Shown here in pieces: positions 21,721 through 32,724 of a stretch of 64,000 nt of DNA. Below the pieces are notes generated by a model. The model was not told where the DNA came from. It ran no database searches and saw nothing but the letters and a program-made list of their open reading frames with translations. Position numbers and translations under genes: made by a program. The stretch is from Eretmocerus hayati. Taxonomy: Eukaryota > Arthropoda > Insecta > Hymenoptera > Aphelinidae. Positions within the stretch are counted from its first letter, which is position 1, and each line of letters starts with the position of its first letter. The DNA is taken from assembly GCA_029851415.1 (NCBI GenBank), contig CM056742.1, positions 77,614,748-77,678,747 on the forward strand, in the 5' to 3' direction.

Positions 21721-22681
21721 TATTGCATGAGCGTCCTCCAATATACATCGAGATCACTCCTCCATCACCACCAGTGGATGGAAAAATTTACACTAGTGTC
21801 AGGTTGAGAATTTTCGGTCGCTTTGTGATTCGAACATTCGGGAAGATTTCATCTTTTCTGCTCGCACTTGGACCTCCGAATCGGAATTCATGATCGGATG
21901 GGAGATCATTGTATGAATAACTACTCATCTCCGTGAAGAATATATATTTTCATCTCTCAAAGTTGATGGTAAATGTATACTTGAGTCAGGATGCAAGAAC
22001 TTGGGCCTGAAAACGGGTTGATCATGCGCAGAAATTCCATTTTGTCTCCTTCCACTTCAACTCACAGATCCAGATTCGAGATCCGAAGGAAAATCATCGC
22101 TCGAATGACTCCCAATGTACATAGGGATCCCATCTTCATCACTTCCAGTAGATGGAAAAGATTCATACTAGTGTCAGGATGAAAAACTTCGACCGGATTG
22201 TGAGTCGAGCACACGGAAATATTTCATCATGTCTCCTTGCCCTTTGATCCACGAATGGAAACTCATGATCCGAATGGAAATAATTGTCTAGATAGCTCCA
22301 CATTTTCGTGGAGAACATATCTACATCACTCACAGTTGATAAAAAATGTATACTTGAGCCAGGAGGAAAAACATGGTCCAAGAAACGAGTCGATCAAGCG
22401 AAAAAATTCTATTGAACCTCCTTCCATTTTGATGTACAGAACGTGATTCGAGATCCATATCAAAATTGTCGTTTGAATGACTTCTCCTGGATATGGAGAT
22501 CACATTTCCATCAGTCTCAGTAGATGGAGAAATTCATACTAGTGCCAGGATTGAAACCTTCGGCCAGATTGCGATTCGAGCACACAAAAATATTTCTTCT
22601 CGTTTCCTTGCACTTTGATCAGGGAATCCAAATTCAAAATTCGTTACCCGTCGGGAAATTATTGTGTGGATAGTCTTTCAC

Positions 22682-22731
22682 CATCACGAAGAAAAAAAAA
22701 TAAAAAATAAAAAAAATCATCACGAAGATGA
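22682..22731. repeat. A-rich tract flanked by an 11-bp direct repeat
   Basis: About 30 bases of A with two T interruptions lie between two copies of CATCACGAAGA inside a satellite monomer; other monomers have only one copy. This looks like a tail-only retroposon insertion with target duplication, or slippage. Confidence 0.5.
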
Positions 22732-23109
22732 TATGTATCACTTTCAGGTGATGGAAAAATGCCTACTCAACTCAGGATTCATAACTTGAGCCGCGGAACG
22801 AGTTGGTCATCCGAATACATATCAGTTTGTCCCCTCTCAATTTGATCCACAGATTGAGATTCAAGATCCGAATCAAGATTATTGCATCAATGTCTTCTGA
22901 TGTACATAGAAATTACATCTCCATCATTCCCAATTGATGAAAGGAATTTATACACCGGCCCGGATGAAAATCTCCGGTCAGTTTGTGAGTTGAGCACTCG
23001 AAAAGATTCCATTTTGTTTCCTCGCACTCGGATCCATTAATCGGAATTCAGGATCCGATAAGAGATTATTCTATGGATAACTACTTATCCTCGAGAAGAG
23101 CATCCTCCT

Positions 23110-23172
23110 ACGAAAAAAAAACACTTCCCAATGTATAAGCCATATGCTCATACATTGGGGAGTGTTTTTCTT
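23110..23172. repeat. Near-perfect 25-bp hairpin inserted in a satellite monomer
   Basis: AAAAACACTTCCCAATGTAT is followed after a short loop (CCATATG) by its near reverse complement ending in AGTGTTTTT. Neighbouring monomers lack it. It could be a tiny MITE, or a small-RNA-like hairpin if transcribed. Confidence 0.6.
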
Positions 23173-23659
23173 CGAAGAAGCGATATCTTCATCACTCATT
23201 GTTGATGAGAAATGTATATTCAAGCCAGGATGCAAAAACTTGTGCCGAGGAACAACTTGATCATGCGAAAGATCTCATTTTGTCTCCTTTTACTCTGACT
23301 CACAGATCAAAATCCAAGATTCGTATCAAAAGTATTGTTCGAATGACTTCCTTCGTACAGAGAGATCACATCTTCATCAGTGTTAGTACATGGGAGAATC
23401 TGTACTAGTGTTGAAATGGAAATCTCCAGTTCGATTGCAAGTCGAGCATCCCGCAAAATTCTATTTCGTCTCATTGTACTCCGATTCACCAACGGAAATT
23501 CGTGATTCGATCGGAAAGTGTTGCATGAATGGCTCCTTATCTCCATCGAAACTGCATATTCGTCAGTTTCACTCGAGGAACAATCACTCTCAATTCGGGA
23601 TAAAAGTTTGAGGACCCTTGAAAGCCGTCTCCTGGAAACTCTCCCAGGATATTGAAGGC

Positions 23660-24000
23660 TCACTCTTAGGAACTACATCAACTGAGTACAATGCTTCCGA
23701 CAATGAGTAAGACGATTGACCGAATCCTTTGCGTACAAGTCCAAAGATTTCGATTGTTGGTATAACTGATAGTAGCGTGAGTATAAGACATTATCGGTTA
23801 GACGAGATTCTCTGTCCTCTTTTGCGTGTAGGAACGAAAAATTGGAGCGGTATGAATCGTACGTACCATGCATCCTATGAAAGCAAGGAGTATACAGAAA
23901 TAATCGGCATCGCAGGAGAAATGTGCTAATTCTCGAAACTCTATGTTCGTGTAAACATATTTCCTCTATACATGTCGAGTCAGCATTGCACATAGAGATC
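23660..24000. repeat. Mirror copy of 12250-12960, including the empty MITE site
   Basis: The reverse complement of this stretch matches the left inverted block, including AGCATTGTACTCAGTTGATG where the left copy has the fold-back insertion. Frames here (for example 23673-23993 on the minus strand) are not supported by any family. Confidence 0.75.
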
Positions 24001-24850
24001 GTCGCGAGTCACGTGTCAACGCTTGCAAATGGAAAATACGTCTCTCCTTCTGCGCAGTATGGGAGATAGCGATGTAGCGATGAGCAATACGCAGTACTCA
24101 ACAATCTTCCAAGAGCGACGAATTAGGTGTACATCCATCTTTGCACAACATGAATCATCCACATCAAATTCACATGAATATGTTATTTCCATGACAAAGG
24201 AATGTGCCAATTTTCGGGAACTCATAATTCACGCGAACATGTTTTTCTCATACACCTGATTCGTCGAGTTAGCATTGCTCATAGGAATTGTCGTCAGTCA
24301 CGTGTCAGTGCATGCTTATGAGAAAAACGTCTCTCGTTGTGCGCAGTATAGGAGATAGCGATGAGCAATACGCAATGCTCAACAATTTTTCAAAAGTAAC
24401 GAATTAAGCGTACATCCATTATTCATCATTGCACAACATGAATCATCCATACGAAATTCACAGAATTAATTCATTTTCACGACAATAGGATGTTCCAATT
24501 CTCTGAACTCTATACTCGCGTGAACATGTTATCCTCATAATTGTCGAGTCAACATTACGCATGAAATTGTCACCAGTCACGAGTCAATGCATGCGCATGA
24601 AAATGCGTCTCTCTAGTTTTCGCTCACGGTGCCTAATGCTGAAAAACACTGATCATCCATAAGGAATCCACGGGAATATCAGTCATAGCAAAGGAATGCC
24701 CCAATTCTTAGAACTCGGTTCAAGCGTGAACATGTTTTTCTTATACTTGTCGAGTCAGCATTGCGCACAATATTGTCACCAGTCATGTGTCAATACATGC
24801 GCATGGAAGAACGTCTATTTTGCGCAGTAGAGTAGGATACGATGAGTAAT
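23930..24850 (+). repeat. Decayed tandem repeat, four units of 206-290 bp
   Basis: The landmark AGTCACGTGTCA recurs at 24007, 24297, 24575 (one change) and 24781 (one change), each followed by GCGCAGTA-type and CAATACGCA/CAATATGCA-type stretches and preceded by TTGTCGAGTCAGCATTGCGCA. Unit length shrinks by deletions. No gene is seen in it. Confidence 0.75.
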
Positions 24851-27800
24851 ATGCAATGCTCATCAATTCCCAAGAGCGGCGAATGTGTCGTATATTCATC
24901 ATTTACCCTCTCTCCAACAATGGATATTCACAAGGTAATTAGTCATCCCGATACTCGTGATCCAGGAACTTACGCGTTACTGTGGCAGTCGTTCGTTGGA
25001 CACGGTGTTATGAACATGGGTCTCTCTTAGTGCGGTTTGGACCTGGGGCTCGACATCGCAGGAGACGATGTGCTATAGCGATCGTGGAAGAGTTGTCTTC
25101 GTGTATCACTCCTTGTGCTTTTGGTCTCACCATCGAGTGTGCGAGGATGGAGAAACTAAGTGACCCGTTGATGTTGAGTTTGCTAACTACCCAAGACATG
25201 TGAGTCCTCGCCTGAAAGAGATCAGACTGATCGATCTATTTTCTCAAATTCTGTAATCATTCAATCCTATTTCCCTCACTCCTCAGGCATACGAAAATTG
25301 AATATTTCTCTCGAGATCATCGAAAAATCATTATTATGACCAATACTCGAAAATTATAAGTATTCGATCGGCAAAACAATAGTATTCGTGAGATTCCCTC
25401 CAATTCCGTGGGGATTGCTTGATAACTGAATCCGCAGCGCAGGAATCCTGGGCGAATAATCGGCTTCCTCGTAGAACGCATTCCAAGGTTTTACGGTCCG
25501 AAATCAATGAATTCGATCGGGATCTGACGATAACAACAGAGTAGTGGAACATACAGATAGAAAATGCTGATTCGGCTATTTTGCACAATCATGAAAAAGA
25601 GTGGGGATCACTATGAACCGTCTGCGTGGCTTTTACGCGTGCCCGTACAGTGATGATTCATACAATCGTCGCCGCGCGGGTACACGGTGGGGGTAATGTT
25701 TTGACAGCCCAAAGTGACCCCTAGTGAGTAGTATCACAGATCGCGAGTGAGAGAATGAAAACCAATTCCAGAAATCCAAATCTCAGCCTGAAACGTAATG
25801 CATAAGAGGGATTTCGTTTTTTGATTCTACGAAATTCTCTCGCGTTGCATCATCGATCTGAATATGCCGTCATACATTTCGCATATCGACGTTAAGAATT
25901 GGAGGCGTTTTGAGCCATTGAATGAACAAATAGTGACGTAGTCTCCCCATAAAGATTGGAGTTGAAAATCAAAGAAGTTTCGAGCTATTGACTAAGCGAG
26001 GAGTCGCGTTATCTCCTACACATGTCCGTCTCAACGCAAATAGGTTTTGCGATCTAAGTGATGCAGCAACAAATGTCAATTGAGTAATCCATGAATATCT
26101 AGAGGGATAGCTTTCTCTGATGGATTCTGTACCTTGAAGGATCGTTCATGTGTCTCTGGATTAAAGAATTGAGACCTCGATATTCGATTTGCATCTCTAG
26201 TCGGGGGAAATTTTCTGAGTATTACTAGGCATGGACCTATGTCTTTCAAGATCATTGGATCGATCCTACAGTTTTCTATGGCACATTTCCGGACCCTCAC
26301 CCAACCAGCGCATTAGTACAAGCAATATTCGAAGTCTGAGATTCATTCTGGACACGAACATCAAACTTCGATATCAAGCTCACGATTCTCCTAACGTTAA
26401 TATGAAAGTCATAAATCATGGAAAAATTCCCTATGTGAGGTGGATGAAAGTTAGATGAACCACGGGACAACTGATCACTCAAATCTCTCATGAATGATCA
26501 CAGTAGAATGTGCGACTCATCGCATCTTTATATTGGAATTCACTCCTGTTCGATGCTGTACTCTTCGTCAGTGCACTCCAGAGTCTCACTGCAAGAGAAA
26601 TCTCATTTTTCATCATCACATTTCTGGTGGATTTGCTCCGCTCGCTAACACTTGATACCCTTGAGAGTTTATGGATAAGTTCAGACAGGGGATTCAGTGA
26701 ATCTGGGAGACCTGTAAACGACCTGGTCACTCAAACCAAAAATCCCCAAATTTTGGGTTTTTTTCGCAATACCTGATAATTTTGTGAGAGGGATCCCAAC
26801 ATATCCACTCGTTCATTGGAAGGAATGAACAAATAATAGCCTTACCGCATCACACGAATCGATGCCCCTCACGCATCAGAAAAAAGTGGGCACCTAGTCG
26901 AATCATCAATATGCTCTTCCTGCGTTCAGTAGCTACGATGACCCATCTCCAATTTTTGACTATCGTGGAACTCACACTTGAATCTTACTCGTCCAGTGAG
27001 TGTTTCAGGGGGAAGTGTCCTTTGAAACACTGAGTGGATTTGGAGATATGTCAGTAGCTAGTGCCACGCACTCTCAAATTCTCAGATCAGGGAAACGTAG
27101 TCGCAACACCTGCCACTGTACTCTATACCAGGATGTAAGAAACTCAGAGGCGGTGTCTAATCCCTACGCTGAAAAATTTCCCCGTTTAACGCTCCGCATC
27201 TCTACAATGAGTTCTCCGAGGTCTTTCTAATCGCATTGAAACTTGTTGAGCGCTCCATTTTGACGTAAGATTCAAGGAAAATCAAGATGGGATCGTTAGT
27301 TTTGAGCTCCGGATCTATCGTGATGAGAGACGGGCCTCGCCGCGTCAGACCGCTCTGACCAACCTAACTATCCCTACACTCTTTCTTAACCCTCAATAAC
27401 CTCCCTCACCTGAGAGTCATCCTTCAACCAAATCACTTGTAATCCCTCTGGAAACTCCTTTCCCACTTCACATCTCCTTTTGGTGCTGGGTGGGGTTGTC
27501 CCCCGCGAGTCAAATTTTCTTCGGAAGAGTTAGAAAATTCCTCTTGAAAATTTTCGTGATCCTGCAATTTTGCGAGAGTGTCGTGGAGAATCAAGAGTGA
27601 CTGGAAGAAATTAGAGTTAAGTCAAGCAGCCAAGTGGCGGAAAGAGGCTGTATTACCTGCGTACCCTCCCGCCCGCCATTAAAAAATCATCAGCGTCACT
27701 TATTGCCAAGCCAGCTGAGGACAGAAGCGATATTTCATCCGACGGATTGTGTTGCCGAGTTATGCAGGTAGGCGTGATTATTCATCATCGCCTGCGACAG

Positions 27801-27920
27801 CTGTATAGCATAAGTACTGACCTATATATACATTACTCCCTCCTACCTCGTTCCAGAGAACGATTCCAGTCCCATCTGCATTCGTTCTCCTGAGCCAAGT
27901 TCGACGTTCCCTACAGAACC
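24850..27920. other. Gene-poor stretch, about 3 kb
   Basis: I find no supported gene. A GC-richer 24982-25203 frame ends near an ACATGTGAGT donor-like site and could be an exon, but it resembles nothing I know. Another donor-like CAGGTAGGC is at 27763. The scattered 60-90 residue frames are at chance level for this length. A low-complexity CCCAAATTTTGGG hairpin lies at about 26747. Confidence 0.5.
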
Positions 27921-27923
27921 AAA

Positions 27924-28700
27924 TTGTCAAGAACGCTTGACTCCTGTGAAAAGTCAAAAAGTAAAGAAACTCGTATTCCAACAGGTAATAACCCCACACC
28001 GGACCACATTAGGCTGGGAATGTCCGTAAATAATACCCACTCGAATGGTCGAGAGGTTTTGGAATATCAAGAGAATGTTCACGCAAATATGAATAAATCT
28101 AACTTGGACGATCAGGAACAACCTGAGACATTGGAATTGAATGCGAATGGGATGAGCAATGAGGAATGATCGAAGAATATATTGATGTGAGCCAGTGCAT
28201 TAGCCCTCGCGGACGATTCACGGAGCCCGCGTATCAACAATGATGCGCAGGTGGACCCGTGATCGAAAACACTGACTTTTCTCATGTAGGCGACAGCAAC
28301 CACACGAATCAAATGTTGAGATCACGGATGCTTCTTCCCTTAACCCGGAGGAGGTACAAACGTACAGCATTTCTATTCTCGAAAATGAAGAGATTGCTCA
28401 AAATTTAGAAGATAATGCTGATTTGATCACAGGCCAAAATTATGGTCCTACACCAACCACACCGGTGGCCACACGGCTAATTCCACCCCATCAAAATCAA
28501 ACCCGGTGATACATTATGCTACAAGATTTGACAAACTCTCAAGTGACTATTCAAGCACATGTCTAAAATAGTTTTTCGCGAGAATTAACGAATCAAAATT
28601 CAACTGAATAAATTGTGGTTCGTGAAAGCGATGCGCTCTTGAGGAAATTGACCCCTGGACAGAATGAGTCTCCCGACGGAAACTGCCTCTGAAGGGTGAG
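27924..28700 (+). pseudogene. Decayed acidic ORF, unrecognised
   Basis: The first part (27924-28169) encodes a polar, Q/N/E-rich sequence ending LELNANGMSNEE. A second stretch in another frame (28291-28509) reads as acidic residues with EEVQTYSIS and LEDNADLITG, and continues in phase past four stops to about 28690. The composition is like a disordered viral or Gag-type N-terminal region. It lies just upstream of an LTR, but no CCHC finger or enzyme motif is visible. Old coding sequence, identity unknown. Confidence 0.3.
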
Positions 28701-28927
28701 CCTTACCGGAACGATTGAAATGTGGGAAATATTCGATTGAAGAGAAGCATATCTGACGCGTGCATCCACACCTATCTAATTCTCCCAGCGATCACATTAT
28801 TTCTCGTGTAAACGAATCGATGCACATTTGCATGAAAAAATCATTCATTGATGAACATATTCACACCGTGATTCCACTTATGCCACACGTCAAAATCCGT
28901 GCACGCGAGAATGTGATACCACGACGC

Positions 28928-29583
28928 ATGACAATTCGTCAGTATTGTAATGCCTCGTCCGTCACACATAACCGTCCGTTACACATTTGCACGAACACAA
29001 AATACGGCACATTTGATTGACAATGTGACCACGCATCTCAATACACGCGAGAGTAATCGAACCACTCATTACCAAAAATGACACGCTAAACCCAAATTTC
29101 AGTGCGGCCGCGCATCACAATACATGCATTCGTAATCGATTCTTTCATGACAGAAAAAGACACGCGTGGACTCGGTTTGTAATGCAACCGAGCATTACTC
29201 TACACACTTTAGTAATTGACGCACTCATTACAAATTAAGCAATACACTTTCAGCCTATATAAACCCCTGGTTTGCTAGGCCGAAGCATCAGTTCCTCTCC
29301 GACTCGCCGTCGCGACGTATACTCCACGACACTTGGCCCAGCCGTGGCCAGGCTGTTCCGGTACTCCGACGTACTCCTGGTGCTGTCAGGGACGTTGTGA
29401 CCACAGCCTAGTCACACTCTCAGACTCATTGTTAGTGTTTCGTACTTTGGTTCCTGTGCCATATTTGTGTCAACATATTGTGTGTGAAATTACTCAATCC
29501 GAACTCCTTCAACCACATTCACATCCATAACCCCCTCGAGTCCAAGTTGGGCCGCCTCAAATCAGTGACAATCTGCCTTGTCA
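28928..29583 (+). mobile_element. 5' LTR of a gypsy-type retrotransposon (U3 start uncertain)
   Basis: The right end is clear: TTGTCA at 29578-29583, then ATT, then an 18-base primer-binding-like site. A TATA box and initiator lie 290-330 bases before the end. A matching start TGACAA (inverse of TTGTCA) occurs at 28928 and also at 29021, so the LTR may be about 656 or 563 bp long. No second LTR or pol follows in the window, so the element is truncated. Confidence 0.55.
29256..29293 (+). promoter_or_regulatory. LTR core promoter: TATA box and initiator
   Basis: TATATAAA at 29256-29263 and an arthropod initiator TCAGTT at 29288-29293 are spaced so that the A at 29290 is about 32 bases after TATAAA. 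This is a textbook insect core promoter and fits the U3/R border of the LTR. Confidence 0.7.
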
Positions 29584-29586
29584 ATT

Positions 29587-29604
29587 TAGCGTCCAACGTG
29601 GGCC
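29587..29604 (+). other. Primer-binding site resembling that for tRNA-Lys
   Basis: TAGCGTCCAACGTGGGCC differs at three positions from the tRNA-Lys type primer site TGGCGCCCAACGTGGGGC as I recall it, and lies three bases after the LTR end, as usual for gypsy-type elements. The changes suggest an old or degenerate copy. Confidence 0.6.
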
Positions 29605-31330
29605 ACCGGAGTGAGTCTGCCCCTGCTTCCCATCGAAAGATGGACGGACCGACGACCCTGTGACAAGCCGGCATCACCCATGAACACCGCGACCCCGGAC
29701 GGAGGGGAAGGAGTCATCAGACCCGTCAACGTACGACAAAGGTCGCCGACGATGGAGCAACTCACGCATCCCGTCCGGGGAATGTTGATTTCTCAATAGG
29801 CTCAGCACTCCTGGAAGTGCTTATCAACACTCAGTGGCACCCATCAGCTTGCGACAATATCACTCTACCATGAATGACTCCTCGAAAGCCGGCGGAGCAT
29901 TAAAATCCAGTTTGCGACTGTCAATGGCAGAGAATGTCATCTCAATCATTATTGTGTCTCGGACAAGATTCACCATCACCCAGGAACCAATGATTTTCAC
30001 CAAACATTGAGAAAGAATGGTCCCCAATCGGGCAAGTGGCCTGCCCACTCTTCAAACTCGAGATCGTCATATTGCGAGGTCGCCATCTTGAACACGTACT
30101 CCACGTTGCCTCACGACCCCCATTCGCATCAGCTCCCATAGGACAATGCCGCGGACTGGCTCAGACGAGCATCGACCGCAAGAGCACTGGACCGCAAGCC
30201 GATCGGGTGGCCACTGTCAGGGGTACAGTAAGCTTCATATATTAATATATATTTATTGTGATACATATATGCTTATATGATGGGAGAGAGCACATAGCAA
30301 CTCATCTCTTTGTTCTGTGGAAACCCTACCCGCGAAGATGAGTGATTACGAAAAGTAGGCTGTCAACTATGGTATAAATACGGCGCAAAGCAAGCGCTGT
30401 CGTCTCCTCGCACTACGAGCTTTTCCACGAGCTCCACCCGCAGGGCTCTCCTGCAGACTGGTGACAGCGGTCTGGGCTCTGTTGTGGGAGAACGACGGAC
30501 CAAAATAATTCCAAACATCAAAACACCAACAGGTGACCATAAGTTGGGCTCTGTTGTGGGAGGAAGCCATACCAATCCCTCTACTATCAATAAAACATCT
30601 GGAGGCAATAATTTGAACCGCGCTCGGGATATTCATCTCAGAAAGAAGGAAATCAAACGACATGAAACAATAGACTTTTGTTTTCTCTAAAGAGAAAGCT
30701 CTGTTTCCCGTCCAGCGAATTTATGATCAATATTTCCGTTCAATACAATATTTCCTTCAACAAAGCTCCTCTTATCACAAAAATGCTTTCACCATTTTGT
30801 TCCTTTCGCCAAAATCTAACGATCGAGTAAGATTTTTCCTTCTCATATCTTCCAAAACCTTTCAGGGACTCATCTCTCCGTCCCTTTGCCTGTGTACTTG
30901 TGTTTGTGTGTATGTATGCAGTCTTTTTCCCACCACGCTTTCTCTTCTACGATCCTTTTCATTGATTTCTGCTCTTCTATGAATAGAATCACTCAAAGAT
31001 GAGACCAGTGATTTGGCTGCTCTATTCTCGCAATCGAAATTGATTTAGAGGTTTTTCAAGGTTAAAATCGCTAAAATTGTTCACTTCCATACTAAAATAT
31101 CTTCTTTCAACTTGATCTTTCGGCAATTTAAGATACCTAGGCTATGGTTTTTTTGGCTTGATCTATTGATTGGTTGATACCGAAATTCTATTTAATCTCC
31201 AGATATCCCAATTCTTTCGAAAAAACGAAAATTTTCAACAGAAACTCCGATTTGACCTTATTGGAACCAATTTCATCGGAATTCTCTTCCAACCATGTTA
31301 CAGGCTTTGCTAAAAAAATCTCACTTTAGA
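29605..31330. other. Retroelement leader and gene-poor sequence
   Basis: After the primer site a short frame starts at an ATG near 29680 (about 39 codons) and stops, so any gag is broken. Two copies of GGGCTCTGTTGTGGGAG at about 30476 and 30544 sit 68 bases apart. A TATAAATA box is at about 30372. A GT-rich patch lies near 30895-30920. Nothing else is gene-like. Confidence 0.5.
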
Positions 31331-31332
31331 TA

Positions 31333-32406
31333 CAGTACCCACCATAAATAATGGAACACGTAGGGTCTCACTCAAACAGTGATATTTCCTATTCGATTGG
31401 TTGTACGGGGATTCTGAAAGAAGGGTTTTGAAGAGCACAAAAAAAACTATCAATTCATTGGTTTTTATAATTTTTTACGTGCTTTCCAAGTGCCCGTACA
31501 CGTGGTTGAGAATCAAAAAAAATTTCCCTTCAATCAATTACCTACAATTTCAACGGGAGTGATCCGATCACAAAAATACTCACGGGATCTTGTAGATCGT
31601 TCAAAAATCTAAAAATTTGGTCCCCTGTAAAATTTTCGTGCGACCCTTCCTGTCTGACTTACGAGTTCCGAAGGAAAACTTTGTATTAACATAGGGTGCT
31701 TATGGGGATACCGAGCCTGCCACCTGTTCAATATTCTCTCGCTCTATTCTGGGGCGAAATTGGGTTCGAAAAATATCATGTCACATGATTTCGACGTGAA
31801 ATGATCCAATCTTTCAGAATATTCCATCAGATTTTGTCTCAAATGTGACCTATAGGAGCAAAACACGAAATGTATCAATTTTCACATCAAATTTCGGAAG
31901 ATCGTTGCTACCTTAGATATTAGACAAAATCTGATGAAATATTATGAAAGATGAGATCATTTCACGTCGAAATTATGTGCCATGATATTTTTTAAATCCA
32001 ATTTTGCCTCGGAATAGAGCGAGAGAAAATGTAACAGGTGGCAGGCTCGGTATCTCCATGAGCACCCTATGTCAATACAAAGTTTCCTTTCGGAGCTCGT
32101 AAATCAGACGGGAAGGGTAGCGAATTTTCAGATTCTCGAACGATCTACAAGATCCCGTGAGTATTTCTATGATCGGATCACTCCCGTCAAAATTGTAGGT
32201 GATTGATTGGAGGAGAATTTTTTCTGATTTTCAACCACGTGTACGGGCACTTGAAAAGCTCGTAAAAAATTATGAAAACCCATGAACGATGAATTCTTTT
32301 GTGCTCTTCAAAACCCTTTTTTCAAAATTCTCGTACGACCAATCGAATTGGAAATATCACTGTTTGAGTGAGACCCTACGTGTCCCATTATTCATGGCGG
32401 GTACTG
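31333..32406. mobile_element. 1.07 kb fold-back element, Tc1/mariner-like ends, TSD TA
   Basis: The ends are CAGTACCCACCATAAATAATG and its imperfect mirror CATTATTCATGGCGGGTACTG, flanked by TA at 31331-31332 and 32407-32408. The arms stay complementary to a centre near 31870, including ACGTAGGGTCTCACTCAAAC and GTGCCCGTACACGTGGTTG. There is no transposase. A truncated relative is at 58037-58396. TA duplication and CAGT ends suggest mobilisation by a Tc1/mariner enzyme. Confidence 0.8.
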
Positions 32407-32408
32407 TA

Positions 32409-32724
32409 GCTGAAATCTCCCTAAATAGCTTCATCAAGAAAATAACGCGAAATATACAAAAATATTTCTTCCAATATTCATACTTTCCTCATATCTCTCG
32501 CGCAAACGAATCCATTCAGATTTTGACATACTGAGTTGGTACTTTTCCGTCATCCTAAATCGATTGCTTGATGACGAATTCTCCCAAGATCCGTTTGAAT
32601 ACAGTCAAAACTGAATTCATTTTCAAAAAATCCAAAAAATTTCAGAAGACTCCATTCCTATCAACTTTATACCAACTATATTGAAATTCCGCCTCAACCA
32701 GACGATATATCTTGCACAAAAAAC
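32409..32724 (+). repeat. Diverged 300-bp repeat, copy 1
   Basis: It matches 34769-35080 in order and orientation: GACTCCATTCCTATCAACTT against AACTCCATTCTCATCATC, and CGCCTCAACCAGACGAT against CACCTCAATCAAACGAT. The palindrome at 32725-34768 sits between the copies. It may be an old direct duplication. Confidence 0.5.

Larger units (their letters stand above)
21720..23600 (+). repeat. Satellite block of about 185-bp monomers, right array
   Basis: About ten monomers of the same A/B satellite as in 13530-15265, same orientation, with cores near 21775, 21963, 22140, 22330, 22518, 22748, 22930, 23208 and 23390. It carries two small insertions: an A-rich tract at 22690-22720 and a perfect-stem hairpin at 23113-23167. 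The last monomers run into the block that mirrors 12250-13020. Confidence 0.75.

Noticed and set aside
28928..29583. Exact LTR start
   Set aside because: Two equally good TGACAA candidates (28928 and 29021) exist and no second LTR is available, so the start is left open.
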